A DNA stretch of 64,000 bases from Pseudochrobactrum asaccharolyticum (GCF_003314995.1 NZ_QNRH01000003.1:568553-632552); one strand, 5' to 3'. Shown: positions 37,865 to 46,746, counted from the first letter of the stretch. Made by a program: numbers and translations. Notes: generated by a model from the letters alone, not told the origin.

Positions 37865-39100
37865 TCAGGCTGCTAGCTTGGCACGTTCATCCAGTGCGGC
37901 GGCTGGCGGGGCGGCAGTATCCACGCCCATTTCTGTCAGGCTGTCTGCGGCAGCGGCAACGACCTGCCGCATGATATTGGCATCCATGCGCCCGATACAG
38001 CCGACACGGAAACTGTCGACAACCGTCAACTTGCCCGGATAAATGATAAAGCCTTTTGCTTTCATCAGATCGTAGAAGCGGGCAAATTCGAATTTCGGAT
38101 GCGCAGGATTGAAGAAGGTTACAATGATCGGCGACAGCCAGCGGTCACGCAGCAATGTTTCAAAACCCAACTGGCGCATCCCCTCCACCATCACATCACG
38201 GTTATTGGTGTAGCGTGCCAAGCGTCCTTCAGCGCCGCCTTCGGCTTCGTGCATCCGCAAGGCAACCAGAAAGGCAGCAACCACATGGGTCGGTGGTGTA
38301 TAGCGCCACTGACCGGTCTTGTTCATCGTTGCCCATTGCTCGTGAATATCAAGGCTTAAAGAATGACAATTGCCTTTAGATGCTTCCAGCACGCTTTTGC
38401 GGGCAATCACAAAGCCAAAACCGGGCACACCTTCGATGCATTTATTGGCCGAGGAGACCATGGCCTCATAGCGGATTTTGTTCACGCTCAGATCAACGGC
38501 GCCGAAAGCACTCATACTGTCGACCAGCAGCTTGCGCCCCTTGGCATAAACAACTTCTGAGATTTCCGCGACCGGATTGAGGATGCCGGAGCTGGTTTCG
38601 CAATGCACCACAATCACATGGGTGATTGCCGGATCGGCATCCAGCGCCTGCGCAACCTCATCCGCACGCGGCGGCAGATAATCTCCCTTGTCAATTTTAC
38701 TATGAGCACGCCCCAGATAATTCAGTGTCTGCACAATGCGCTGCCCGTAAGCACCGTTCATCAGCACCAGAATTTTGCTGTCTTTCGGCAGAAATGTCCC
38801 GAGCATGGCTTCAACGGCAAAGGAGCCGCTGCCCTGTATCGGCACACAATCAAATTCATGCTTGTCATCACCGGCAACACGCAGCAAGCGCTCACGCATT
38901 TCGGCTGTCATTGCCCGAAAATCACCATCCCATGAACCCCAGTCCCGCAGCATCGCCTGCTTCACCGCATAATCGGTGGTCAGCGGCCCCGGTGTCAGCA
39001 AATAGGGTTCTCCCAATACCGGCGCCAGAAACTGATTGGCTTTCCAGTGCGGAAGCATATCTGCTTGTGCCTGCTGTCGTTTCTCACCGGTTGCTTGCAT
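37865..39100 (-). CDS. phnW: 2-Aminoethylphosphonate--pyruvate transaminase
   Basis: 411-aa class V aminotransferase converting AEP and pyruvate to phosphonoacetaldehyde and alanine. Landmarks: [28 protein letters not shown], the [12 protein letters not shown] segment with the PLP-binding Asp, and the Schiff-base lysine K220 in [18 protein letters not shown] 39100 with GGAGGG upstream is preferred over a TTG at 39160. About 40 extra N-terminal residues and an Ala-rich C-tail make it longer than the usual 370-aa enzyme. It is the first gene of the AEP operon, divergent from a LysR regulator. Confidence 0.92.
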   Translation of the reverse strand: MQATGEKRQQAQADMLPHWKANQFLAPVLGEPYLLTPGPLTTDYAVKQAMLRDWGSWDGDFRAMTAEMRERLLRVAGDDKHEFDCVPIQGSGSFAVEAMLGTFLPKDSKILVLMNGAYGQRIVQTLNYLGRAHSKIDKGDYLPPRADEVAQALDADPAITHVIVVHCETSSGILNPVAEISEVVYAKGRKLLVDSMSAFGAVDLSVNKIRYEAMVSSANKCIEGVPGFGFVIARKSVLEASKGNCHSLSLDIHEQWATMNKTGQWRYTPPTHVVAAFLVALRMHEAEGGAEGRLARYTNNRDVMVEGMRQLGFETLLRDRWLSPIIVTFFNPAHPKFEFARFYDLMKAKGFIIYPGKLTVVDSFRVGCIGRMDANIMRQVVAAAADSLTEMGVDTAAPPAAALDERAKLAA

Positions 39101-39156
39101 GTCCTGTCCCTCCGGATACCTTGCAAAATGCGGATTTGCTTTATCCTCAGGGAAAG

Positions 39157-39168
39157 ACAAATATTTGT
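39157..39168. promoter_or_regulatory. Perfect palindrome upstream of phnW
   Basis: ACAAATATTTGT, about 57 bases upstream of the phnW start in the phnW/LysR spacer. A candidate site for the divergent LysR regulator. Confidence 0.4.
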
Positions 39169-39270
39169 AAAATCGTTATTTCAAATCAATCTATAAGTTT
39201 TACAGATGCATATTGTGTTAAAAAATTGCTGTGCTAAGCTTGACTCTCAAATCAGAAAAACACTCGGGAC

Positions 39271-39376
39271 TAGAGCGTGTCGCGTTTAATCGTACCCACA
39301 GCACTCGCTCTAGATCCTTTTAATTGTCGCATGTTCGCAAACGCTAAATGAACCCATTTAGCTGCGACATGCTGTA
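39271..39376. repeat. Palindromic intergenic repeat (MITE-like) in the phnW/LysR spacer
   Basis: About 106 bp with imperfect terminal inverted repeats AGCGTGTCGCG (39274-39284) and TGCGACATGCT (39363-39373), plus inner palindromes TAGAGCG/CGCTCTA and TAAATG/CATTTA. The AGAGCGTGTCGCGTTTAAxCG opening and the CATGCT end recall a short repeat common in Brucella/Ochrobactrum-like genomes. The element ends 10 bases before the LysR start codon. Confidence 0.6.
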
Positions 39377-39386
39377 GGAGAAATCC

Positions 39387-40250
39387 ATGCGCTATGTTCA
39401 GTTACGGGCGTTTCACTATGTGGCAATTTCCGGCGGATTTTCCCGCGCCGCTGAAGCTTTATGCCTGACACAGCCCGCTATTTCCGATCAGGTGCGCAAG
39501 CTGGAAGAAGAATATGATGTACTGCTGTTTAACCGGCATAAAAAACAAGTCAGCCTGACCGATGCCGGTGTGAAACTGCTTGAAATCACGCACCGGCTCT
39601 TCGAAGTGGAACAGCAGGCACTGGATTTCCTGTCTGAATCACGGGTGCTGCGTGCGGGAAAGTTGCGCATTATGGCCGATGCGGCACACCATATTCTTGG
39701 TATTCTCGGAGCCTTTCGGGAGAAATATCCCTCGGTGCAAATCAGCGTGCAAACCGGCAATAGTGAGGAAGTTATCTCCAGCCTCTATCGCTATGAAGCA
39801 GACATCGGCGTACTAGGCGAAGTCCCTAAAGCACGGGACTTTCTCATCCATAAGCTTAACTCATCACCGATCATCGCCTTTGTCGCCAGAGATCATCCGC
39901 TCAGTCGTTTTTCCAACATTGATCTCACAGAATTGCTGCAATGGCCGCTGGTCTTTCGTGAAAAAGGCTCAAAAACGCGCCAGAAATTAGAAGATCTCGC
40001 GCTTGAAAAAAATGTCGTGCTAAAACCTGCTATTGAAGCAGAAGGCCGCGAAGCTGTTCGTGAAATCGTTGCCGGCGGTGCAGGGATCGGCTTTGTCTCA
40101 ATGGCCGAATTCAGCAATGACAGCCGCTTGCATCCGCTCTCGATCAACACGCGTGAAGAACTGATGGATGAAACACTGATCTGCCTGCAAGAGCGCAGTA
40201 ACGGGACGCTTATCAATGCATTCTTTAAAATTGCGACAGAAGAGGCCTGA
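39387..40250 (+). CDS. aepR: LysR-family regulator of the AEP operon
   Basis: 287-aa LysR regulator: helix-turn-helix YVQLRAFHYVAISGGFSRAAEALCLTQPAISDQVRKLEEEYDVLLFNR and a ligand-binding domain (FREKYPSVQISVQTGN, AGGAGIGFVSMAEF). ATG 39387 has GTAGGAG upstream. It is divergent from phnW, the typical place of the LysR regulator of AEP catabolism, so it likely activates the phnW operon in response to AEP. The name aepR follows marine and rhizobial AEP loci, assigned by context only. The repeat element at 39271-39376 fills most of its own leader. Confidence 0.83.
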   Translation: MRYVQLRAFHYVAISGGFSRAAEALCLTQPAISDQVRKLEEEYDVLLFNRHKKQVSLTDAGVKLLEITHRLFEVEQQALDFLSESRVLRAGKLRIMADAAHHILGILGAFREKYPSVQISVQTGNSEEVISSLYRYEADIGVLGEVPKARDFLIHKLNSSPIIAFVARDHPLSRFSNIDLTELLQWPLVFREKGSKTRQKLEDLALEKNVVLKPAIEAEGREAVREIVAGGAGIGFVSMAEFSNDSRLHPLSINTREELMDETLICLQERSNGTLINAFFKIATEEA

Positions 40251-40313
40251 GTAAAGTCTCATTGCTGAAATACAGCATTTCCAATGAAATATAGAAACAG
40301 CTGTAAGCTTAAA

Positions 40314-40331
40314 CCAGCACATTCTCGCTGG
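40314..40331 (+). terminator. Weak terminator after the LysR gene
   Basis: CCAGC-N8-GCTGG followed by ATAATTTTT, 63 bases after the LysR stop codon. Confidence 0.45.
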
Positions 40332-40392
40332 ATAATTTTTACTCAATTAGCTAGGTAAGATTGCAGCGTATTGTTTTTCTATCGCAAGGTAT

Positions 40393-41448
40393 ATGCACAT
40401 GCACGGTGAATACAAAGTACACGGCGGCAAACTGGTTGTTGTTGATCTGGAAGTTAAGGACAACAAACTGCATGATGTTCAGGTTGCAGGAGATTTTTTT
40501 CTTGAACCTGATGAAGCCCTTGATGATATTCGTAATGCTCTCAATGGCTTATCTGCAACCGCATCTGCGGAAGAAATCGCCGGCGCGGTCCGGACAGGAC
40601 TTCGCCCTGATGCCTTTATGATCGGCTTCAGCCCGGAAGCGGTTGCTATTGCGGTTCGCCGCGCACTCGGCGTTGCCAAGACCTGGCGTGATTTTGAATG
40701 GCAAATCATTGATATCCCGCCTTTATCACCAGCAATGCATCTGGCGTTGGACGAGGTTTTAGCACGAGAAGTCGCTGCCGGACGCCGCGCTCCGACGCTC
40801 CGCTTCTGGGAATGGGAACGTCCGTCAATTATTATTGGTGCATTTCAATCTCTGCGCAATGAAGTCGACATGGAAGCAACCAAGGCAATGGGCGTAGAAA
40901 CTGTACGTCGTGTTACTGGCGGCGGTGCTATGTTTGTGGAGCCGGGAAATACAATTACCTATTCTCTGTATGCCCCGGGCGATCTCGTACGCGATATGAG
41001 CTTTGCCGATTCCTATGCATTCCTCGACGAGTGGGTATTAAAATCGCTGAATTCTCTTGGTGTTGATGCATTTTACAAGCCGCTGAATGACATTACGAGT
41101 TCCAAGGGTAAAATCGGCGGAGCGGCACAAAAACGATATTCCGGCGGCACCGTCCTTCATCATGTCACTATGGCTTATGACATGGATGCCGATAAAATGA
41201 TGAAGGTTTTACGCATCGGCCGGGAAAAACTCTCCGACAAAGGAACAGCTAGTGCAGCTAAGCGCGTTGATCCTGTGCGCAGCCAAACGGGCCTACCACG
41301 CCGCGAGGTGATTGACCGCATGACAGAGATGTTTGTTTCACTCAATGGCGGTGTTAAAGGCGCTATCACGCCCGAAGAGTTTGCTGCTGCAGAACAACTC
41401 GTCACCGAGAAATTCGCCACAGAAAAATGGCTGCATCATATTCCGTAA
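40393..41448 (+). CDS. Lipoate--protein ligase A family protein with permuted domain order
   Basis: 351-aa protein of the biotin/lipoate ligase superfamily. Residues 1-95 (HGEYKVHGGKLVVVDLEV, VAGDFFLEPDEALDDIRNAL, FSPEAVAIAVRRAL) resemble the small accessory domain that normally forms the C-terminus of LplA. Residues 100-350 are the catalytic domain with the RRVTGGGAMFVEPGN lipoate/AMP loop and KIGGAAQKR lysine. The accessory domain thus comes first. It may attach lipoate or octanoate to GcvH or dehydrogenase E2 subunits. It is a single gene with AAGG upstream; ATG 40399 is an equally good start. It does not obviously belong to either neighbouring operon. Confidence 0.78.
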   Translation: MHMHGEYKVHGGKLVVVDLEVKDNKLHDVQVAGDFFLEPDEALDDIRNALNGLSATASAEEIAGAVRTGLRPDAFMIGFSPEAVAIAVRRALGVAKTWRDFEWQIIDIPPLSPAMHLALDEVLAREVAAGRRAPTLRFWEWERPSIIIGAFQSLRNEVDMEATKAMGVETVRRVTGGGAMFVEPGNTITYSLYAPGDLVRDMSFADSYAFLDEWVLKSLNSLGVDAFYKPLNDITSSKGKIGGAAQKRYSGGTVLHHVTMAYDMDADKMMKVLRIGREKLSDKGTASAAKRVDPVRSQTGLPRREVIDRMTEMFVSLNGGVKGAITPEEFAAAEQLVTEKFATEKWLHHIP

Positions 41449-41469
41449 ATAAAATTCTGTATCACGCAT

Positions 41470-41504
41470 CTGCTTCAGATCTCGCGTAAGAAAAGCAGTT
41501 TTTT
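41470..41504 (+). terminator. Terminator after the lipoate ligase gene
   Basis: Short arms CTGCTT / AAGCAG followed by TTTTTTAAT, 22 bases after the stop codon. Confidence 0.55.
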
Positions 41505-41516
41505 AATAGAACCATA

Positions 41517-41552
41517 ATTGCAGCTGATGGACGCTCGTTCATCAACTGCAAT
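41517..41552. repeat. Inverted repeat in the autotransporter upstream region
   Basis: Arms ATTGCAGcTGATG and CATCAaCTGCAAT (one mismatch) around a ten-base loop. No T-run follows; possible operator or second hairpin for the lipoate ligase transcript. Confidence 0.5.
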
Positions 41553-41666
41553 TCTTATAGACTTTAACATCAAAATTCACCCGAAGATTGCCGATAAACG
41601 CAATTATGATCGGCACTTTCTGGGTTTCTATTGCCATCCAACTGACAAGCGTCCGACCCTAAAACG

Positions 41667-41677
41667 CCCCCCCCCCC
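41667..41677 (+). repeat. Homopolymeric C11 tract
   Basis: Eleven consecutive C in otherwise AT-rich DNA, 262 bases upstream of the autotransporter ATG. Tracts of this length are prone to slipped-strand mispairing. Confidence 0.9.
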
Positions 41678-41938
41678 ATAAGCATATAGAAACAATCACG
41701 CTATCCGTGCTTTGTATATCAATTTTCTATGTAAAATTGTTTCGCTGCTATGCGCGGTACTTTGCAGTACAGATAAGATACTTCAGTAATTTTAAAAAAA
41801 TACGATAAAATTCAATCTTAATATTTTTAGATATGTATATTTTTTAAAGTCAGTTATATTCATTATTACTTATAAATTATATTTTAATGTCGCGTATAAA
41901 ACATAAGGCATCTTATAAATAGCACATTGGAATTTAAC

Positions 41939-44900
41939 ATGAACCATATCAATAAGAGCATATTAAACCACGAAACGGGTCTAACAAATGCGAACTTAAT
42001 GAGAGGGGAAAATGATTATAAATCTCACAATGCAAATCTTAAAAATCAAAATTTAAATAATAAAAATTACTCCATCCGCTCTTTTCGCGACACACTGCTC
42101 GCAAGCAGCTTTCTGTTTTTTATACTTGGTACGGTGAGTTCTGCACAACAAATTTATGATGGCAATGCGAGCCTTTTAGTAACAGGCGGTAGTATCGCTG
42201 GTAATTTTGAAAATTTGATAGGCACCGGCTCTTCGCTGGGATTTATTGCGCGGGATGATAATGGTGAGCCGATTTTAAACGGTGCTAATGCCATTGTGGA
42301 TTTCAGCAACGGCACCATACCGGATTTTGTTGTGGTAGGCTATTCTGCTTTATTTGGCACAACAGATAAAACAACAACAGCGAATGCAAATACATTAACA
42401 CTGACAAATGGCTCAGTTAACGGGGATATTTATGTCGGCTTGAGCCATTATACAGATGTTGTTGCGTCTATCGACTGTCAGAGCATGGGCAGATGCGATG
42501 TAAAGAGTGAATTAAGCGGCTTGGATTTAGAAGCCAGCGGCAATGCAATCCTATATAATTTAAACAACTCAACAACCAAACAAGGTCGTTTAAATGCCGG
42601 TGTCGCCACAACTCGCCAGGTTTTCGGTACAATCAATGGCGGCAGCAATAGCAATCATTTTGCACAGGCTAAACTGCAATTGAATGACAGCAAGCTAAAA
42701 AGTGAAAAAAACACCATTCAGATGAATGGCGATAAAAATACAATTAATGGTGGCCTGAATACCGGTGAAGCAAGTATTAATCAGTTTATTGACGGCCTTC
42801 AATCCGGAGCAGCTTCAGACGCAGATGCCCGCATTTTCCCTAACGTGTTAAACAACACTTTGGATGCTAACGCGAATACAATTATTATCAGCGGCAGAGA
42901 AAACTCTTTCGGCGGCAGCATCGATGCCGGATCTGCATTTATTTTGCAAAATTTTGGTAAGCTTCAAGGCAATGACGGTGAAACCGGCATTCTCTGGTCT
43001 AACGCTAAAACAAACAATAATACTCTAAATTCTGATAAAAATACAATAAACATTACAGGCGATAGCAGTAATATCAGCGGCAATGTTAACTCCGGAAAAT
43101 CATACATCGATATCAAATACCTTTCCACCAATACGGGCGGATTACCCTCTGGAGAGATGGAAGGAAGAGCTAATGAGGCTGCAAAAATAGACCATTCAAG
43201 CTATAGTAACAATTTAAATAGTAATGGAAATATTGTAAATATTACCGGAAAAAACAACCGGATTGACGGTGATATCAATTCCGGACTGGCAAGTATAAAA
43301 CACGATTATGGCGATGCAATAAATGGCACCACAGCTTTTCCCTTGAATCTGACTGCCAACATTAGAAATCAAAATCAATTAAACAGCAACGAAAATATTA
43401 TTATGATTGCCGCGAATGGTACCGAGGTCACAGGCAGTTTAAATGCAGGTGCGGCAATTCTTGAGCATAAATTTGGCAATCTTTCAGGCGTCGGAACTGT
43501 TCACGGAAGATCTGATATTTCATCCAATCAATTAACCAGCAATAAAAATACTATTGTTATTCAAGGCAATGACAATAGTATTTTGGGCGGCCTGAATGCG
43601 GGATCTGCACTCGTTAAACAGCATTATAGCGGCATCCAAGATAATGCATCCGGATCGATATACATTAATAGCAACAAGTTTTTTAGTAATGAAAATACGA
43701 TTTCTGTTCGTGGAACAAACAATAAAATTAAAGGCGACTTAATTTCCGGCCATGCCGGCATTAAATTAGGCGTTGATGATGCTGCGAACATTAATAAATT
43801 AGATCTTCAAGCTAGTTTTATTACAGCTGAAGTAAATAATAATAAAATCACCATTGATGGTCGCAACGAAATTGAAGGTAGCATTTATGGTGGTTATGCC
43901 AGTTTCGTTGTCGGAAAATCGAATACGGCGGATGCAGTAGATATTAAAGCAGATACCGGAAATCATCTATATTCTAAAGATAATATAGTGACCATTAATG
44001 GAAGCAACACAATCAATAATGCCAACAGCTCCATTTACGGTGGTTATCTCGAATATAGTACAATTGGCGGAACAGAATATAAGCCACAAAAATATGACGT
44101 ATTTACGGGTAATACCTTAAATTTTGGAAATACAAAACCAGTTACTATTGGTACGATTGGTAATTTCCAAACCTATAATTTCACGCTCAATCCAGATTTG
44201 GCCAATTCCTCAACTGCCATGATTACTGCCGATCAGATTATATTCGGCACAAATGCAAATAATACAAACAGCTCGGGGACTGTAAAATCCGATGTTTATG
44301 TCACGGGCATTCACTCAGGCAACGTAGTATCAACAGGCACTGAGTTTGTTTTGATGCAGGGTAATATTACCGGCGAAGGCCAAGGGCATGAATCAAAAGA
44401 TGTCAAACAGGTTCAACAAGGCATATCTCTTTTTTATGATGTCGAAACCAAAGTCGATAAAGAAAATGGGCTTGTTACAGCCGTCATTCTTGCAGGACAC
44501 GATCCGGAAAAACCAGAACCTAAGGTAAACCCTCAACTCAAATCATTACCTGAGGGTAATCTTTCGGGATTGATGCTTTTAACCAGACAGGCTGATAATA
44601 TTGCGGATAACACGTTCAATGTTATTACTGAACAGAACCAGCATAAAGGTTTAGTGCCTTTTGTTCAGGCTTCTGGTCATACAAGCCGCTATAAAACCGG
44701 TTCCCATATTGATGCCAACGGTGCACTTGTCACGGCAGGCTTGAGCTATCAGGCAGAACACTTAACAGCTGCCGCTTTTGTTGAATATGGTACAGCGGAT
44801 TATGACACCTATAATTCTTTTACGGATGCAGCAAATGTTCATGGAAAAGGTGACAACCGTTACTATGGTGCAGGTCTCTATGGATATTATGATTTCTTAA

Positions 44901-45454
44901 ACGGCTTTTACATGGATGCATCATTCCGTGGCGGGCGTCTGCGTACGAAATACGAAACCTCGGATATTCGTAACGCCGCAACAGGAGAAGCAGCACGCTA
45001 TACCTTAAACGGAAACTATATGAGTGCACATATCGGCACCGGTTATTCACTGAAACTGAACGATGCCAATCAACTCAATACTTCACTGAAATATTTATGG
45101 ACACAAACTGATAGCCACGATGTGACCATAGCCGGTGATAATTTCTATTTCGACAAGCTTAAGTCCAACCGCATCCGGCTGAATGCAGAAAATCAGTATA
45201 ACTACAATCAAAACTGGTCGTTCTTAGCAGGATTAGGCGTAGAATATGAGTTCGATGGCAAAGCCACGGGTAAAACTTATGGCCGTTTTGATATTGATGC
45301 CCCAAGTGTCCGTGGCTTCACTACTATCGGGACATTGGGTGTTCGTTTCCAGCCTACAGCCAATGACCGCCTGAACGTTGATTTCAAAGGCAACGCCTTC
45401 CTCGGCAAGCGTGAAGGCGGAAATCTGTCTGTTAAACTGAAATATGCTTTTTAA
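41939..45454 (+). CDS. Large autotransporter with beta-helical passenger
   Basis: 1171-aa autotransporter. A long N-terminal extension of about 45 mostly polar residues precedes the hydrophobic signal core (DTLLASSFLFFILGTVSSAQQ), like the extended signal peptides of many large autotransporters. The passenger (about residues 60-860) is Asn/Ser/Gly-rich with about eight diverged units of 60-75 aa, pattern LNSNxNTIxIxGxxNxIxGxxNxGxAxIxxxxG. The C-terminal barrel, about 270 aa, starts near GLVPFVQASGHTSRY and ends SVKLKYAF with terminal Phe. TTG 41927 is in frame, but ATG 41939 is preferred. It is strikingly AT-rich next to the genes around it. Confidence 0.9.
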   Translation: MNHINKSILNHETGLTNANLMRGENDYKSHNANLKNQNLNNKNYSIRSFRDTLLASSFLFFILGTVSSAQQIYDGNASLLVTGGSIAGNFENLIGTGSSLGFIARDDNGEPILNGANAIVDFSNGTIPDFVVVGYSALFGTTDKTTTANANTLTLTNGSVNGDIYVGLSHYTDVVASIDCQSMGRCDVKSELSGLDLEASGNAILYNLNNSTTKQGRLNAGVATTRQVFGTINGGSNSNHFAQAKLQLNDSKLKSEKNTIQMNGDKNTINGGLNTGEASINQFIDGLQSGAASDADARIFPNVLNNTLDANANTIIISGRENSFGGSIDAGSAFILQNFGKLQGNDGETGILWSNAKTNNNTLNSDKNTINITGDSSNISGNVNSGKSYIDIKYLSTNTGGLPSGEMEGRANEAAKIDHSSYSNNLNSNGNIVNITGKNNRIDGDINSGLASIKHDYGDAINGTTAFPLNLTANIRNQNQLNSNENIIMIAANGTEVTGSLNAGAAILEHKFGNLSGVGTVHGRSDISSNQLTSNKNTIVIQGNDNSILGGLNAGSALVKQHYSGIQDNASGSIYINSNKFFSNENTISVRGTNNKIKGDLISGHAGIKLGVDDAANINKLDLQASFITAEVNNNKITIDGRNEIEGSIYGGYASFVVGKSNTADAVDIKADTGNHLYSKDNIVTINGSNTINNANSSIYGGYLEYSTIGGTEYKPQKYDVFTGNTLNFGNTKPVTIGTIGNFQTYNFTLNPDLANSSTAMITADQIIFGTNANNTNSSGTVKSDVYVTGIHSGNVVSTGTEFVLMQGNITGEGQGHESKDVKQVQQGISLFYDVETKVDKENGLVTAVILAGHDPEKPEPKVNPQLKSLPEGNLSGLMLLTRQADNIADNTFNVITEQNQHKGLVPFVQASGHTSRYKTGSHIDANGALVTAGLSYQAEHLTAAAFVEYGTADYDTYNSFTDAANVHGKGDNRYYGAGLYGYYDFLNGFYMDASFRGGRLRTKYETSDIRNAATGEAARYTLNGNYMSAHIGTGYSLKLNDANQLNTSLKYLWTQTDSHDVTIAGDNFYFDKLKSNRIRLNAENQYNYNQNWSFLAGLGVEYEFDGKATGKTYGRFDIDAPSVRGFTTIGTLGVRFQPTANDRLNVDFKGNAFLGKREGGNLSVKLKYAF

Positions 45455-45461
45455 ACCAACC

Positions 45462-45498
45462 ATTCAGCCACTATCACAATTGATGATGGTGGCTGAAT
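45462..45498 (+). terminator. Terminator after the large autotransporter
   Basis: Arms ATTCAGCCAC / GTGGCTGAAT, followed by TTTTAC, seven bases after the stop codon. Confidence 0.7.
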
Positions 45499-45553
45499 TT
45501 TACAATCCGAAACGCAACAATATGTCCTGGAATAATATTTTTTATTGCACATC

Positions 45554-45582
45554 TTGCGGAGTCATTTTCTCACGCATATAAT
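45554..45582 (+). promoter_or_regulatory. Sigma-70-type promoter of the amide operon
   Basis: TTGCGG (45554-45559), 17-base spacer and a perfect TATAAT (45577-45582), predicting transcription from about 45589-45590. The spacer and -35 box carry an inverted repeat (TGCGGAG / CTC-A-CGCA, 45555-45576), a possible operator. Confidence 0.65.
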
Positions 45583-45589
45583 GTGAAAC

Positions 45590-45669
45590 AATAAATGGCA
45601 TTCGAGCCCCGTCAATTCTCATTTTACTATGGGAATGAGCGGGGTTTTTTCATTTTTCTGGGGGAGAAA
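45590..45669 (+). promoter_or_regulatory. ANTAR-type antitermination leader of the amide operon
   Basis: Predicted 80-nt leader. Hairpin 1: GGC (45597-45599), six-base loop ATTCGA, GCC (45606-45608). Hairpin 2: CTCATTTT (45618-45625), six-base loop ACTATG, GGAATGAG (45632-45639). The 3' arm of hairpin 1 uses bases needed for the outer stem of the terminator at 45605-45650, so the two structures exclude each other. Tandem six-base loops are the target type of ANTAR proteins, and an ANTAR protein is the second gene of the operon. Both loops start with A but lack the usual G at position 4. Confidence 0.6.
45605..45650 (+). terminator. Leader terminator before amiC
   Basis: AGCCCCG (45605-45611) can pair with CGGGGTT (45640-45646) around an inner 8-bp hairpin, and six T run from 45645 to 45650. 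It sits inside the predicted leader, 20 bases upstream of the first gene's ATG, so it should stop transcription unless antiterminated. Confidence 0.7.
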
Positions 45670-46746
45670 ATGAAGCGCACCATCGAAATCGGCTTATTGC
45701 AATCAAAAAGCGGTAATTATGCTGCGATTTCATGCGCCAGCCGTGCCGGTGTTTTGCAGGGCGTTGACGAAGTCAATGCGGATGCCGGCCTTGATGTTCA
45801 TTTTCAGATCGTTGAGCGTGATCCCGAAGGCAAAGCAGATCGCTATGCACCGCTTTGTCGCGATATTTTGCAAAACTCTCAGGCTCGACACATCTTCGGC
45901 TGTGTCACTTCCGCCTCACGCAAAGAGGTCATTCCGGAACTTGAACGCTTTGATGGCGTCCTGTGGTATCCGGTTCCCTATGAAGGGTTCGAAGCCTCTG
46001 AACGTGTCGCCTATATGCATGCATGTCCCAACCAGCATCTGTTGCCGTTGCTGGAATGGGCACTGCCGAACTTGGGAAAACGCGCTTATTTCGTCGGCTC
46101 CAATTATATCTGGGGCTGGGAACTGGCACGCATTGCGCGTGAACATATCACTTATGCCGGTGGCTCTGTTCTCGGTGACCGTTATCTTGCAATAGGTAAT
46201 ACTGCGCTTGATCATATTATCCATGATATCGAGGCATTGAAGCCGGATTTCATTCTGAATTCCTTGGTTGGCGACAGCTCCTATGCTTTTCTGGAGATGC
46301 TGACCGCCTTGAAAACAGAATCACAGAGCGGCAATGCGCTGACGGTTTTGTCCTGCAACTTTACGGAATGCGAGATTGCAGCTGCCAAAGGTGCAGCCAG
46401 TGGCTTGATAGCTGCCGGTCCCTGGTTTGAACCAGCCAAGGCTCAGGGCGGTTCCTTCTTGGAAATGTCGCGGCAATCGGTCCATGAACTGGCAAATTTG
46501 TTGCATGGCCGTGCAGGTGCAGAAAAACTGTCTTTGTCCGAGTTGCTTTTAACCTCCATGCGCAACGGTTATCAGCCTAAACTCGACCCGACCAATTTAC
46601 ACGCCGCACAACCCGTCGTCATTGCGCGTCTTGAAGGTAATCATTTTACTGAAATCAGACGCCTTCCGGCTCTGCGCGCAGACCCGTATCTGACCCATTA
46701 TACACCGCGACCACTGGGTAACAGCTTTCTGAAGGTGGTGTCCTGA
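45670..46746 (+). CDS. amiC: AmiC-like amide sensor (negative regulator of antiterminator)
   Basis: 358-aa protein with the periplasmic-binding-protein fold of AmiC and urea/short-chain-amide-binding proteins: IEIGLLQSKSGNYAAISCASRAGVLQGVDEVN, VLWYPVPYEGFE, KRAYFVGSNYIWGWELARIAREHI and RADPYLTHYTP at the end. There is no signal peptide, as in Pseudomonas AmiC, a cytoplasmic sensor that holds AmiR inactive until an amide binds. The frame opens at 45595, but ATG 45670 with GGGGGAGAAA is right and leaves the leader terminator in the untranslated region. It overlaps amiR (TGATG). Confidence 0.85.
   Translation: MKRTIEIGLLQSKSGNYAAISCASRAGVLQGVDEVNADAGLDVHFQIVERDPEGKADRYAPLCRDILQNSQARHIFGCVTSASRKEVIPELERFDGVLWYPVPYEGFEASERVAYMHACPNQHLLPLLEWALPNLGKRAYFVGSNYIWGWELARIAREHITYAGGSVLGDRYLAIGNTALDHIIHDIEALKPDFILNSLVGDSSYAFLEMLTALKTESQSGNALTVLSCNFTECEIAAAKGAASGLIAAGPWFEPAKAQGGSFLEMSRQSVHELANLLHGRAGAEKLSLSELLLTSMRNGYQPKLDPTNLHAAQPVVIARLEGNHFTEIRRLPALRADPYLTHYTPRPLGNSFLKVVS

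Larger units (their letters stand above)
41505..41938. other. AT-rich upstream region of the large autotransporter, with hairpin and poly-C tract
   Basis: No convincing gene. It contains an inverted repeat at 41517-41552, a homopolymer of eleven C at 41667-41677 and a long AT-rich stretch up to the autotransporter start. A 96-codon frame crossing the C tract has no family resemblance and was not accepted. Confidence 0.6.

Noticed and set aside
41518-41808. 96-codon frame crossing the C11 tract
   Set aside because: No ribosome site or family resemblance, and its frame depends on the tract length; treated as upstream region of the autotransporter.
45530-45560. Possible sigma-54 promoter before amiC (GG and GC elements)
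   Set aside because: The GG and GC are separated by 16 bases instead of 10; a sigma-70 promoter with correct spacing lies just downstream.
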